A stretch of 64,000 bases of DNA from Acinetobacter sp. SFB (lineage in GTDB: Bacteria; Pseudomonadota; Gammaproteobacteria; Pseudomonadales; Moraxellaceae), in the NCBI RefSeq assembly GCF_001647545.1, contig NZ_LSZH01000013.1, positions 308,685 to 372,684 of the forward strand, written 5' to 3'. Position numbers and translations under genes: made by a program. Positions within the stretch are counted from its first letter, which is position 1, and the number at the start of each line of letters is the position of its first letter. Below are positions 28,188 through 37,418 of this stretch, one piece after another. The notes under the pieces were generated by a model. The model was not told where the DNA came from and did no database searches. It saw nothing but the letters and a program-made list of their open reading frames with translations.

Positions 28188-30854
28188 ATGTTAAAAAAAA
28201 TCTTTTTTCAGATCCACTGGTTCCTCGGGATTACCGCTGGCTTAATCCTCTCGATTATGGGGGTTACCGGTGCCATTTACTCATATGAACAACCGATTCA
28301 AAAATGGCTGAATCCAGATAGCTATACCGTACAAGCTGAAAATCGGGACAAGTTAACACCTGCAGAACTGTATCAGTATTTCAATAAAGCTGATCCAGAG
28401 ATGAAAATTAATAGCATCACTGTGGCCAAAGACCCGACTGCATCTTCCAGTATCAATATTGTCAAAGAAGGTGCACGTAAGGGTTATAGCATGATGATTA
28501 ACCCCTACACTGCCGAGGTTTTGCCAGAAATCAAAGGGCGAGAGTTCTTCCAGTTTGTTCAACAGTTGCATCGCAACTTAACCATTGGACCGGTAGGTAA
28601 GCAGATTACTGGCGCATGTACCCTGATGCTGCTGATCTTCATCTTCAGTGGTTTATACCTGCGTTGGCCTAAAAAACACTCTTTCAAACAATGGCTCATG
28701 ATTAAACCGCAACTCAAAGGTCGTAATTTCCTGTGGGACTTGCATGCCGTTGTGGGAACTTGGGTGGTTATTTTCTTCCTGATCATCGCGTGTACCGGCT
28801 TAACCTGGTCTTATGGCTGGTGGCGTAGCGGTCTGTATACCGTGATGGGTGTGGAACAGCAAAAAGAATCAAAAGGTGAAGCTCCACAGCGTAGTGCTGG
28901 TGAAGGCCGCAGTGAAGGTGGTGGAAATACCCCAAGGGACAGTGAAGAACGTGGTGGTACTGCACGTGCACAATCAGGTGAGAAAGGTCGAGAAGCTCCT
29001 GAACAAGGTCCTCGTGCTGAAGGTCGCGATAAGCCGAGTCTAAATCCAGAACAAATCAATCTTGCATTAACCCGGACATGGGCAGGCTTTAATGCCCAAG
29101 TCGGTCGTGATTATTCAAGCCTGACCCTCAACGTGCCGAAAAAAGCCAATGGCGAAGTTGAACTGAGTTTCGTTGATGCTGTTCCGCAACATGAACGTGC
29201 GCGTAATAAAGCCACATTCGACTATAAAACTTCATCCATTCAAAGCATGGAAATTTATGAAGATAAAAAGTTAAATGAAAAAATCATGAGCAGTATGTTG
29301 CCGGTTCACCGGGGTAGTTTCTTTGGTCCCGTCTATCAATTTATGGCCATGCTGGCCGCTCTGTCTATGCCCTTGTTCTTTGTCACCGGCTGGATGCTGT
29401 ATCTTAAACGCCGCAAACAAAAGAAACTGACTCAAGCAGCACGTAATAGCTTGACTGCTGTCACTATTGACCCAAATGCTAAACCTTGGCTGATTGCCTA
29501 TGCCACCCAAACCGGCATTTCTGAACAACTGGCTTGGCGTACTGCGACTAGCTTACAAGAAGCTCGGCAACCTGTAACAGTGAAATCCGTACAACATTTA
29601 AGTCTGGATGATTTAAAAAATACTGAACAGGTCTTATTTGTCGCCAGCACGTACGGCACAGGTGAAGCACCAGATTTAGCTTCAGGTTTTGCCAAAAAGA
29701 TACTTTCATCACAAGTGGATTTAAGCCATCTACACTATGCGGTGTTAGCCTTGGGCTCTCGCGAATATCCAGAGACTTTCTGTAGCTTCGGGCATGAAAT
29801 TGATGCATGGTTAAAGCGAAATGGGGCACAGCAATTGTTTGCCACCATTGAGGTGGATAATGCCAACAATCAGCAAATTCAGGCATGGAACAGCGCTTTA
29901 GCCAAAGTAACCAAACTTGAATTGCAAGCCATGAATATCGAAAAAACATTCGATAGCTGGATATTAAGTAAACGTGATCTGCTCAATCCAAACAGCATAG
30001 GTGCACCTGCATTTAATATCGAATTGAAGCCGACCCATGAAGTGATTTGGCAAGCCGTTGATATTGCAGAGATTCAGCCGGGTAATAGTCCTGAACGTAT
30101 TGTCCAGTTTATGCAAAAATATCAGATCTCGGCACAGACTCAAGTGGATTCATTACAAGTAAGTATTGAGCAAGCACTATGGGATAGAGATTTAACCGCA
30201 GATGTTGAACCTTTTGCCAATATGGAGCATTTACTGGAACAACTGAATCCCCTGCCTTCGCGTGAATATTCCATTGCCAGTATTCCATCACAACAAGTGC
30301 TGCGCCTAGTCGTGCGTCAACAATCGGATGCTCAAGGGCAATTGGGCCTAGGTTCAGGCTGGCTGACTCAGCATGCCGCAATAAATAGTGAAATTGCACT
30401 GCGTATTCGCACCAATGAATCCTTCCATCTGATTGATGACAATCGTCCGATAATTTGCATTGGTAACGGTACTGGTCTTGCCGGCTTAATGAGTTTATTA
30501 CATGCGCGTACACGTCAAAATTACAGCCAAAACTGGCTGATTTTTGGTGAACGTCAACGTGAGCATGACTTCTTTTATCAAAGCACAATTGAAGCTTGGC
30601 AAACCACAGGCATGTTACAACGCCTCGACTTAGCCTTCTCACGTGATCAAGAAGAAAAAGTTTATGTACATCATAAACTACGTGAGCAAGCCCAAGAACT
30701 TAAAGTCTGGGTGGATCATGGTGCGGTAATCTATGTGTGCGGTAGTATCAATGGTATGGCCAGTGATGTTGATCAAGCACTGATTGATATTCTGGGTGAA
30801 GGAACCGTCGATCAGCTTCGTCACGAAGGTCGTTACCGTCGTGACGTTTACTAA
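28188..30854 (+). CDS. PepSY-domain flavodoxin/reductase fusion (putative membrane ferric reductase)
   Basis: An 888-residue fusion. The N-half (1-420) is a PepSY_TM protein with four hydrophobic helices and conserved His in QIHWFLG, LHRNLT, DLHAVVG and PVHRGSFFG, likely heme ligands. A very charged Gly/Glu/Arg linker lies near 222-283. The C-half has a flavodoxin domain (YATQTGISEQLAWRTA, ASTYGTGEAPD, LGSREYPETFC) and a CysJ-like FAD/NADPH module (REYSIASIPS, IGNGTGLAGL, YVCGSINGMASDV). It should pass electrons from NADPH through FAD and FMN across the inner membrane. Relatives sit with siderophore systems and reduce iron; the possible Fur box fits, but no siderophore gene is adjacent. Confidence 0.88.
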   Translation: MLKKIFFQIHWFLGITAGLILSIMGVTGAIYSYEQPIQKWLNPDSYTVQAENRDKLTPAELYQYFNKADPEMKINSITVAKDPTASSSINIVKEGARKGYSMMINPYTAEVLPEIKGREFFQFVQQLHRNLTIGPVGKQITGACTLMLLIFIFSGLYLRWPKKHSFKQWLMIKPQLKGRNFLWDLHAVVGTWVVIFFLIIACTGLTWSYGWWRSGLYTVMGVEQQKESKGEAPQRSAGEGRSEGGGNTPRDSEERGGTARAQSGEKGREAPEQGPRAEGRDKPSLNPEQINLALTRTWAGFNAQVGRDYSSLTLNVPKKANGEVELSFVDAVPQHERARNKATFDYKTSSIQSMEIYEDKKLNEKIMSSMLPVHRGSFFGPVYQFMAMLAALSMPLFFVTGWMLYLKRRKQKKLTQAARNSLTAVTIDPNAKPWLIAYATQTGISEQLAWRTATSLQEARQPVTVKSVQHLSLDDLKNTEQVLFVASTYGTGEAPDLASGFAKKILSSQVDLSHLHYAVLALGSREYPETFCSFGHEIDAWLKRNGAQQLFATIEVDNANNQQIQAWNSALAKVTKLELQAMNIEKTFDSWILSKRDLLNPNSIGAPAFNIELKPTHEVIWQAVDIAEIQPGNSPERIVQFMQKYQISAQTQVDSLQVSIEQALWDRDLTADVEPFANMEHLLEQLNPLPSREYSIASIPSQQVLRLVVRQQSDAQGQLGLGSGWLTQHAAINSEIALRIRTNESFHLIDDNRPIICIGNGTGLAGLMSLLHARTRQNYSQNWLIFGERQREHDFFYQSTIEAWQTTGMLQRLDLAFSRDQEEKVYVHHKLREQAQELKVWVDHGAVIYVCGSINGMASDVDQALIDILGEGTVDQLRHEGRYRRDVY

Positions 30855-30869
30855 ATAATTAAAGCCGAT

Positions 30870-30899
30870 AAAAAACCGAGGCTTAGCGCTCGGTTTTTT
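30870..30899 (+). terminator. Rho-independent terminator
   Basis: AAAAAACCGAG and its perfect complement enclose an eight-base loop and end in six T residues, just after the reductase fusion gene. Confidence 0.92.
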
Positions 30900-30956
30900 A
30901 TGCTTTAAGCATCCAATTTGTTTAAACTAACAACAACAATCACCCAGAGCCAGCGT

Positions 30957-31739
30957 ATGTCAGACCTTCTAAAACGTAGCTTCAGTTTGATCATAGGCAG
31001 TTTCTTGGCACTGGATGGCTTATGGTTACTTTCACTCGATAAAAGTCATTTAGGCATTATTCTTCCGTTGATTATCGGTATGGGATTCATCCTGTATGCC
31101 CTATATTTTAAGTGGATTCAAAAAGTGATCCAAGTCAGTAAATTACGCCAGACTTTATGGCGTTACGCCTGGACAGGATTCTTTCTGTGGCTTGGCACAT
31201 TGTTAATTTTTTTCGTTTATCTGCAATATACGATTCAGCAGAACACGACAGCACAACCCGCAGCCGCAATTATTGTACTCGGTAGTGGCATAGAAAATGG
31301 GCAACCGTCTCCAACTTTAAAACAACGTTTAGATGTCGCCGCAACATATGTTAAGCACTATCCTCAAACGATCATGGTGATGAGTGGAGGTTTAGGGTTT
31401 AAGGAACAGATGACTGAAGCAGAAGTGATGTCTGAATATATGCAAAAACAGCATCAGATTGAGCCAGCTCGCATTTTATTAGAAGATCAAAGTACCAGTA
31501 CCCAAGAAAACCTACGCAATGTGCAACCTCTGCTTAGAGCACATCACATTAATCTGAATGAGCCAATTGTCATTGCGACCAGTGACTTTCATATTTTACG
31601 CGCCAAAGCCATAGCCAAACATCAAGGCTATCAACAGATTCTGACTATAAGTGCACCAACACCTGTGTATATTCGCTACAACTCGTGGTTACGGGAATAC
31701 TTTGCTTTTCTTAGTGGCTGGTTATTGCAAGAATACTAA
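30957..31739 (+). CDS. YdcF/ElyC-like DUF218 membrane protein
   Basis: A 260-residue protein with three N-terminal hydrophobic helices (to about 90) and a DUF218 domain: IIVLGSGIENGQPSPTLKQR, VMSGG, STSTQENLRN and VIATSDFHILRA. The family includes SanA, YdcF and ElyC, the last linked to peptidoglycan and undecaprenyl carrier metabolism in E. coli; this one is not assigned more closely. The frame is open to a TTG at 30918, but ATG at 30957 is the first normal start. Its stop is two bases from that of the convergent DUF2750 gene. Confidence 0.8.
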   Translation: MSDLLKRSFSLIIGSFLALDGLWLLSLDKSHLGIILPLIIGMGFILYALYFKWIQKVIQVSKLRQTLWRYAWTGFFLWLGTLLIFFVYLQYTIQQNTTAQPAAAIIVLGSGIENGQPSPTLKQRLDVAATYVKHYPQTIMVMSGGLGFKEQMTEAEVMSEYMQKQHQIEPARILLEDQSTSTQENLRNVQPLLRAHHINLNEPIVIATSDFHILRAKAIAKHQGYQQILTISAPTPVYIRYNSWLREYFAFLSGWLLQEY

Positions 31740-31741
31740 AA

Positions 31742-32203
31742 TCAGTTCAAACGAATGCTGCGTGGCATAGGCAACTTGGTATCTCTAAATAATTCTGGTT
31801 TTTGCAAATAAATCTGATACAGATAATTCTTCATATCTAATAATAATTTTTCAGGAGCAACCAATACATTCTGTCCTTCAGGGGTTAAATCCATCGAAAC
31901 ACAAGTATTTTCCTGACGTAAGAAAGGGATGACTTTTTCAATAAAGTCTTTGAGTGAAATTTCCTGAATCTGATAATTTTTCCAATTATCCTTAATCAGC
32001 AACTTTGCCAGACTTTTATGTTGCCAAACTGCAAATGCACGCTGACCTGTAGGGGTAGCGCATAAAGCCCAGCCGTCATCATATAAAGCACTAACTGAAC
32101 CTTGAGCAACGATTGTTTCAATGAATTGTTTATAAATGTCTTGAGCATTATAGGTATTATTTTGATTTTTTGACGCAGCTTTGCGTTGATAGGGATTTCT
32201 CAT
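31742..32203 (-). CDS. DUF2750 family protein
   Basis: A 153-residue soluble protein. The core (SALYDDGWALCATPTGQRAF, VWQHKSLAKLLIKDNW, ISLKDFIEKVIPFL) fits DUF2750, small proteins of unknown function, and the ends are basic. No signal peptide or catalytic motif is seen. It lies between ydcF and the tRNA array. Confidence 0.72.
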   Translation of the reverse strand: MRNPYQRKAASKNQNNTYNAQDIYKQFIETIVAQGSVSALYDDGWALCATPTGQRAFAVWQHKSLAKLLIKDNWKNYQIQEISLKDFIEKVIPFLRQENTCVSMDLTPEGQNVLVAPEKLLLDMKNYLYQIYLQKPELFRDTKLPMPRSIRLN

Positions 32204-32277
32204 GGTTTTTCAATATTTAAAATTATTATAGTCTTGAGATTCTATGAAAAAAACATGATTTGAGCAAGGAGAATATA

Positions 32278-32353
32278 TGGTGGGCGCTGACGGGATCGAA
32301 CCGCCGACATTCTGCTTGTAAGGCAGACGCTCTACCAACTGAGCTAAGCGCCC
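32278..32353 (-). tRNA. tRNA-Val (TAC)
   Basis: A 76-base cloverleaf on the minus strand, starting GGGCGCTTAGCTC, with anticodon TAC in the loop CTTACAA and an encoded CCA end. It is the last gene of the eight-tRNA array and is identical to the other three valine copies as far as read. Confidence 0.97.
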
Positions 32354-32444
32354 TTGAGGAATAAAAACAGCATGGCCATTTTTATGACGCAAGAAAGAAA
32401 TCTTGCTGGATGTAACCACAATCTAGCACAAGGAATCTAGAAAA

Positions 32445-32521
32445 TGGCGCAGCGGACGGGACTCGAACCCGCGACCCTCGGCGTGACAGGCCGATATTCT
32501 AACCAACTGAACTACCGCTGC
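32445..32521 (-). tRNA. tRNA-Asp (GTC)
   Basis: A 77-base cloverleaf starting GCAGCGGTAGTTC, with anticodon GTC in the loop CTGTCAC and an encoded CCA end. Confidence 0.97.
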
Positions 32522-32558
32522 ACGGCAAACTTATAAATAAGTTTCATATCCGAAGATA

Positions 32559-32634
32559 TGGTGGGCGCTGACGGGATCGAACCGCCGACATTCTGCTTGT
32601 AAGGCAGACGCTCTACCAACTGAGCTAAGCGCCC
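32559..32634 (-). tRNA. tRNA-Val (TAC)
   Basis: Second valine copy of the array; same sequence as the copy at 32278, with TAC anticodon and encoded CCA. Confidence 0.97.
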
Positions 32635-32665
32635 TTAACGGGTGTTGCATTTTCGATTTTAAGGA

Positions 32666-32742
32666 TGGCGCAGCGGACGGGACTCGAACCCGCGACCCCC
32701 GGCGTGACAGGCCGGTATTCTAACCAACTGAACTACCGCTGC
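32666..32742 (-). tRNA. tRNA-Asp (GTC), variant copy
   Basis: An aspartate tRNA that differs from the other three at both sides of the first anticodon-stem pair: CCGGC/GCCGG in place of TCGGC/GCCGA. The pair is kept, so the molecule should fold and function. Confidence 0.97.
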
Positions 32743-32755
32743 ATCGCAAAAAATC

Positions 32756-32831
32756 TGGTGGGCGCTGACGGGATCGAACCGCCGACATTCTGCTTGTAAG
32801 GCAGACGCTCTACCAACTGAGCTAAGCGCCC
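32756..32831 (-). tRNA. tRNA-Val (TAC)
   Basis: Third valine copy, only 13 bases from the variant aspartate gene; TAC anticodon and encoded CCA. Confidence 0.97.
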
Positions 32832-32852
32832 TTAAGAGGTCTATCATGTAAA

Positions 32853-32929
32853 TGGCGCAGCGGACGGGACTCGAACCCGCGACCCTCGGCGTGACAGGCC
32901 GATATTCTAACCAACTGAACTACCGCTGC
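32853..32929 (-). tRNA. tRNA-Asp (GTC)
   Basis: Aspartate tRNA of the common type with GTC anticodon and encoded CCA. It is preceded by another aspartate copy, the only place where the alternation breaks. Confidence 0.97.
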
Positions 32930-32980
32930 ACTTACATAATATCGCTATTAAAGTACAAACAACTTGTTATCTGAATTAAG

Positions 32981-33057
32981 TGGCGCAGCGGACGGGACTC
33001 GAACCCGCGACCCTCGGCGTGACAGGCCGATATTCTAACCAACTGAACTACCGCTGC
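32981..33057 (-). tRNA. tRNA-Asp (GTC)
   Basis: Aspartate tRNA of the common type with GTC anticodon and encoded CCA; second gene of the array in the direction of transcription. Confidence 0.97.
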
Positions 33058-33082
33058 ACTTAAAACATTTAACGTAAAGGCT

Positions 33083-33158
33083 TGGTGGGCGCTGACGGGA
33101 TCGAACCGCCGACATTCTGCTTGTAAGGCAGACGCTCTACCAACTGAGCTAAGCGCCC
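33083..33158 (-). tRNA. tRNA-Val (TAC)
   Basis: First gene of the array, 27 bases after the -10 element of the promoter; TAC anticodon and encoded CCA. Confidence 0.97.
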
Positions 33159-33185
33159 TTTACGACTTCATCGTTTGTGTGGTGC

Positions 33186-33213
33186 ATTATAGAGAATCTA
33201 TACAGCCTGTCAA
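33186..33213 (-). promoter_or_regulatory. Consensus sigma-70 promoter of the tRNA array
   Basis: On the minus strand TTGACA (33208-33213) and TATAAT (33186-33191) are separated by 16 bases, a perfect match to both hexamers. It sits just upstream of the first tRNA, as expected for a highly expressed stable-RNA operon. Confidence 0.92.
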
Positions 33214-33447
33214 ACGCTTTTCTGCCTGTTTTTGCTATTTTACGTTTGAGTGATTAAAAAATAGGTTAATCGCTATAAAAACAAACAATTTCTGTGATTT
33301 ATTTAGAATTTTCTGCAAAATTTTATACATTCATACTTTAGTTTTGACTCAAAAACGCTCAAGCTTTTTGAACAATCGGGAAATAATGCTATTTTTCCAT
33401 CGACATACATAGCGGAGTTGTCACTTTTCATCTTTTAAGCTGTTGCT

Positions 33448-33978
33448 TTAGATATTTGTGCGGATTTTACAGTCAATTAAATTCAAACCATGTTCTGAAA
33501 TAAAGACCAATGCTTGCTCAGGAATAAGTTCGAACAATTCAATCACATCTTCATTGCGCATCCGGATACAACCATGTGACATCGGGATACCCATCGGTTC
33601 AGTGTCTGGGGTGCCATGAATATAGATGTAACGCTTAAATGTGTCACAGCCCTCCCCCTGATTAAAGTTCTCTTGCAAACCGCTTAACCAGAGAATACGG
33701 GATAGGATCCAATCCCGTTCAGGGAATTGGGTCGCCAATGCTTCATCATAGACTTCACCGGTTTCCTGTCGCGCTTTGAAAACTGCATTTTTAGGGGCAG
33801 CATGACCAAATTTAAGCGCGACCTTGTGCCAGCCTCGCGGTGTCTTGCCTGAGTTTTCCTGCTCACCAATACCGTTCTTAGCTGAAGAAATCACATAAAA
33901 CTTATTATGTTTTGGCAAGCTTAAAGTTTGTCCAGCTAAATCAATCCAGACATCTGCCTGTTCTAAAGAATATGACAT
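33448..33978 (-). CDS. elsL: YkuD-domain L,D-carboxypeptidase, ElsL-like
   Basis: A 176-residue YkuD-fold protein. The catalytic motif IHGTPD...MSHGCIRM is present with Cys137 as nucleophile. There is no signal peptide or lipobox, although most YkuD L,D-transpeptidases act in the periplasm. ElsL of A. baumannii is a cytoplasmic YkuD protein that trims the terminal D-Ala from recycled muropeptides and affects beta-lactam tolerance; size, missing export signal and genus make this the best match. It starts eight bases after the ybaN stop and is probably cotranscribed with it. Confidence 0.78.
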   Translation of the reverse strand: MSYSLEQADVWIDLAGQTLSLPKHNKFYVISSAKNGIGEQENSGKTPRGWHKVALKFGHAAPKNAVFKARQETGEVYDEALATQFPERDWILSRILWLSGLQENFNQGEGCDTFKRYIYIHGTPDTEPMGIPMSHGCIRMRNEDVIELFELIPEQALVFISEHGLNLIDCKIRTNI

Positions 33979-33986
33979 GACGGGTA

Positions 33987-34370
33987 TTACTCTGCTTCTT
34001 TGATCTTTTCATTGGAAGGTTCAGGACGTAGCCACAGCCAAATGGAAACCGAAAGCATGGTCAAATCGGTAAATACTTTGACCAACAACGGCGCATTGGT
34101 AAACAGCATGATGATAGCGCTGAACAGCATCATGATACTGGCCAACCATTTTGCTTTACGCGGCACAGTTCCTTTTTCACGCCAAGATCGCAATGTTGGA
34201 CCATATTTAGGATGATTGAGTAACCATGCATCCATTTGCGGCCAACCTTTTGAGGCTGACCATGCAGCGAGAATAAGAAATACTGTTGTTGGCATACCCG
34301 GTAAAAGTGCTCCGATAAAGCCCAGGATGAGGAAAATCATCACCAAACTCCGCCAAAACAACATCTTCAT
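33987..34370 (-). CDS. YbaN (DUF454) family membrane protein
   Basis: A 127-residue inner-membrane protein with two N-terminal and two C-terminal hydrophobic helices. The family signature is LGFIGALLPGMPTTVFLILAAW (given in parts: LGFIGALLPGMP, TTVFLILAAW) and the soluble middle WLLNHPKYGPTLRSWREKGTV. Function is unknown. It is the first gene of a two-gene unit with the ElsL-like protein. Confidence 0.85.
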   Translation of the reverse strand: MKMLFWRSLVMIFLILGFIGALLPGMPTTVFLILAAWSASKGWPQMDAWLLNHPKYGPTLRSWREKGTVPRKAKWLASIMMLFSAIIMLFTNAPLLVKVFTDLTMLSVSIWLWLRPEPSNEKIKEAE

Positions 34371-34466
34371 AGCACTGCCCTACACGACTAATTGCGGTAG
34401 TATAAAGTGTTTTTAGCCATTATCCGTTGTAATTCTGCACTTTTTAACTTTGCGCTGGGTGTTTCT

Positions 34467-35363
34467 ATGTTTGCTTTAAATCAAGCTTCTGATCTTGATG
34501 AACCTTGGCTTCAATTTAAAAATTTACTGGTTCGACAACTGGCATTCTGTGTAGCCAGTCCCAATATTTTAGCTGCTATTCCACCAGAACTGGTATTGAA
34601 ACATTCCTTTCAATTACATGCCAACAAAACCTGGGCAAGGCATTTTCAGAATTATCGCTCAAGACTGCTTTATTTAGATCAACATCCTCAAGAACTAGAA
34701 ATATTTTTACAACAGCTTAAAAGTACCCGTTTAGGTCTGCGCTTTGAAATGTTTATCTGGTTTTGGCTGCTCGATCAAAACTATCACTCCTATCAATTAC
34801 TCGGTCACAGCATTCAAAAAATCGCGGGTTCCATAACCTTGGGGGAACTTGATTTTCTATTGCTGAATACCGAAAGCAATAAAATTGAACATTGGGAAGT
34901 CGCTTTAAAATATTATTTGGCTGAACGGGATTATTCTTTGGCGTGTTGGTATGGCTTAAACCGTAGCGATACTTTGGTTCGAAAATTAAATCACTTTAGC
35001 CAAAAACAATTTCAATTTGAAGATGCTTTAGGACACCAGATTGAGCGTCGTTTTGCCGTGTTAAAAGGTCAGCTCTATCTTCCTGTTTGCCCTAGGCAGC
35101 AAGTCATTCCAACCTGGGTTAATCTCAAACGGAGATTAGGTTCTTGGGGAAGTCATCTTCCTCATCAAAATGCACATTTTTATCGTTTGCAACGACAAGA
35201 GTGGATCTGTCCGGCCTCTCATCTCAGTAGTGAAACTGCGCACTGGTGGATCAATGGTTTGTATCTGCAAAAAGATAAGCCTAATTTCTATATGTTCAGA
35301 CCTGCACCACTACTTTTTCAGAATTCTAATCATCAACTTTATGAGAAAAGTCTATCTTTATAA
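34467..35363 (+). CDS. DUF1853 family protein
   Basis: A 298-residue soluble protein. The middle part (GELDFLLLNTESNKIEHWE, VALKYYLA, RSDTLVRKLNHF) has the Asp...Glu-Val-x-Leu-Lys pattern of DUF1853, which resembles a PD-(D/E)XK nuclease core; that relation is my inference. The frame extends to a TTG at 34407, but ATG at 34467 gives the natural N-terminus MFALNQASDLDEP. No partner gene is evident. Confidence 0.75.
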   Translation: MFALNQASDLDEPWLQFKNLLVRQLAFCVASPNILAAIPPELVLKHSFQLHANKTWARHFQNYRSRLLYLDQHPQELEIFLQQLKSTRLGLRFEMFIWFWLLDQNYHSYQLLGHSIQKIAGSITLGELDFLLLNTESNKIEHWEVALKYYLAERDYSLACWYGLNRSDTLVRKLNHFSQKQFQFEDALGHQIERRFAVLKGQLYLPVCPRQQVIPTWVNLKRRLGSWGSHLPHQNAHFYRLQRQEWICPASHLSSETAHWWINGLYLQKDKPNFYMFRPAPLLFQNSNHQLYEKSLSL

Positions 35364-35462
35364 CAATTGGTTACTTTTCTACCATCAAAAACTCATATTT
35401 TTTACCTCAGGTATTATTTACCCTAAACTCACATCAAAATAATGAATTACTTGGAGATGATG

Positions 35463-35612
35463 ATGAAAAAAATTCTAGCGACGTCCCTTATTATGGCATT
35501 TGTTTTAACTGGTTGTAATACATTTAAAGGCGTGGGTAAAGATGTATCCAAAGCTGGAGATGCTGTAACCAATACTGCTGAAAAAACTTCTGACGAAATT
35601 CGTAAAAACTAA
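35463..35612 (+). CDS. Entericidin-like small lipoprotein
   Basis: A 49-residue protein too short to stand out in an ORF list. It has a lipoprotein signal (MKKILATSLIMAFVLTGC) and a short mature helix, CNTFKGVGKDVSKAGDAV and onward, typical of the EcnA/EcnB entericidin family. Three ATG codons lie in a row; the third, six bases after GGAG, is chosen. Entericidins were described as a lysis-promoting toxin and its antidote, but here only one member is present, so an envelope stress role is as likely. Confidence 0.88.
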   Translation: MKKILATSLIMAFVLTGCNTFKGVGKDVSKAGDAVTNTAEKTSDEIRKN

Positions 35613-35631
35613 TTCGTCTTGAGTTCACATG

Positions 35632-35658
35632 AAACCCTATCCTAGATAGGGTTTTTTT
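35632..35658 (+). terminator. Rho-independent terminator
   Basis: AAACCCTATC and its perfect complement enclose CTA and are followed by T residues, 20 bases after the lipoprotein stop. Confidence 0.92.
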
Positions 35659-35671
35659 ATGGCAATTTTAG

Positions 35672-36880
<1,209 letters not shown>

Positions 36881-36893
36881 AACTTTAATAAAT

Positions 36894-36925
36894 AAAAAAA
36901 GGAACTTATTCAAGTTCCTTTTTTT
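36894..36925. terminator. Bidirectional terminator after dapE
   Basis: A perfect stem, AAAAAAAGGAACTT and its complement around ATTC, with T runs on both strands. It serves dapE and the convergent end of the pil-chp operon. Confidence 0.95.
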
Positions 36926-36955
36926 ATGACTCAATACTCAAGCTAACCGTTAAAA

Positions 36956-37414
36956 TCACAATCCCAAAGAGGATTGAATGTGGGCCAGATTAGGAATATG
37001 AAATACTTGATCGGCCATGCGTACATATTGGAATACAGCCGGATCAGTTAAAGCCTGTTCTTCATCGACCACTTCAGAAATACGTAGACGAATGGTTTTT
37101 GGCATCTCATTACACATCAGGGCAAAACGCTGACTGACATCATCGCCCTCAATCACCAAAGCCACGCCTGTTTTTTGTTCGGGATGATTCACCGCATAGA
37201 CAGGTAGCTTGAGTTCATGCCATTCCACAAATGGAACTTGCGTGGCACTATCCAGTGCGGACAAGACAATATTTTGTGGTAACACCATCGCTTCTTTACC
37301 GTAACAATCGATAAGGTATGCATCGATAAACCCAGTCGATACGGTAATAAGGTGATGCAACTCTTGTTGTGTCATTTGATTCACAGTAGAGTTTGAAACA
37401 CTATTTTGGCTCAT
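36956..37414 (-). CDS. CheW-like chemosensory adaptor, ChpC-like
   Basis: A 152-residue CheW-domain protein directly after chpA (four bases between stop and start, AGGGG as ribosome site). Segments such as GKEAMVLPQNIVLSALD and FVEWHELKLPVYAVN fit the CheW fold. In Pseudomonas aeruginosa the gene after chpA/chpB is chpC, a second adaptor of the Pil-Chp system, so the position suggests ChpC, though sequence similarity could not be measured. Confidence 0.75.
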   Translation of the reverse strand: MSQNSVSNSTVNQMTQQELHHLITVSTGFIDAYLIDCYGKEAMVLPQNIVLSALDSATQVPFVEWHELKLPVYAVNHPEQKTGVALVIEGDDVSQRFALMCNEMPKTIRLRISEVVDEEQALTDPAVFQYVRMADQVFHIPNLAHIQSSLGL

Positions 37415-37418
37415 TTAT

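Noticed and set aside
28811..29059. Minus-strand frames opposite the reductase fusion
   Set aside because: They are shadows of the low-complexity charged linker; the plus strand encodes the clear fusion protein.
32278..33158. Regularly spaced near-identical repeats resembling a CRISPR array
   Set aside because: Each repeat is a complete tRNA gene with cloverleaf pairing and CCA end; no spacers or cas genes are present.
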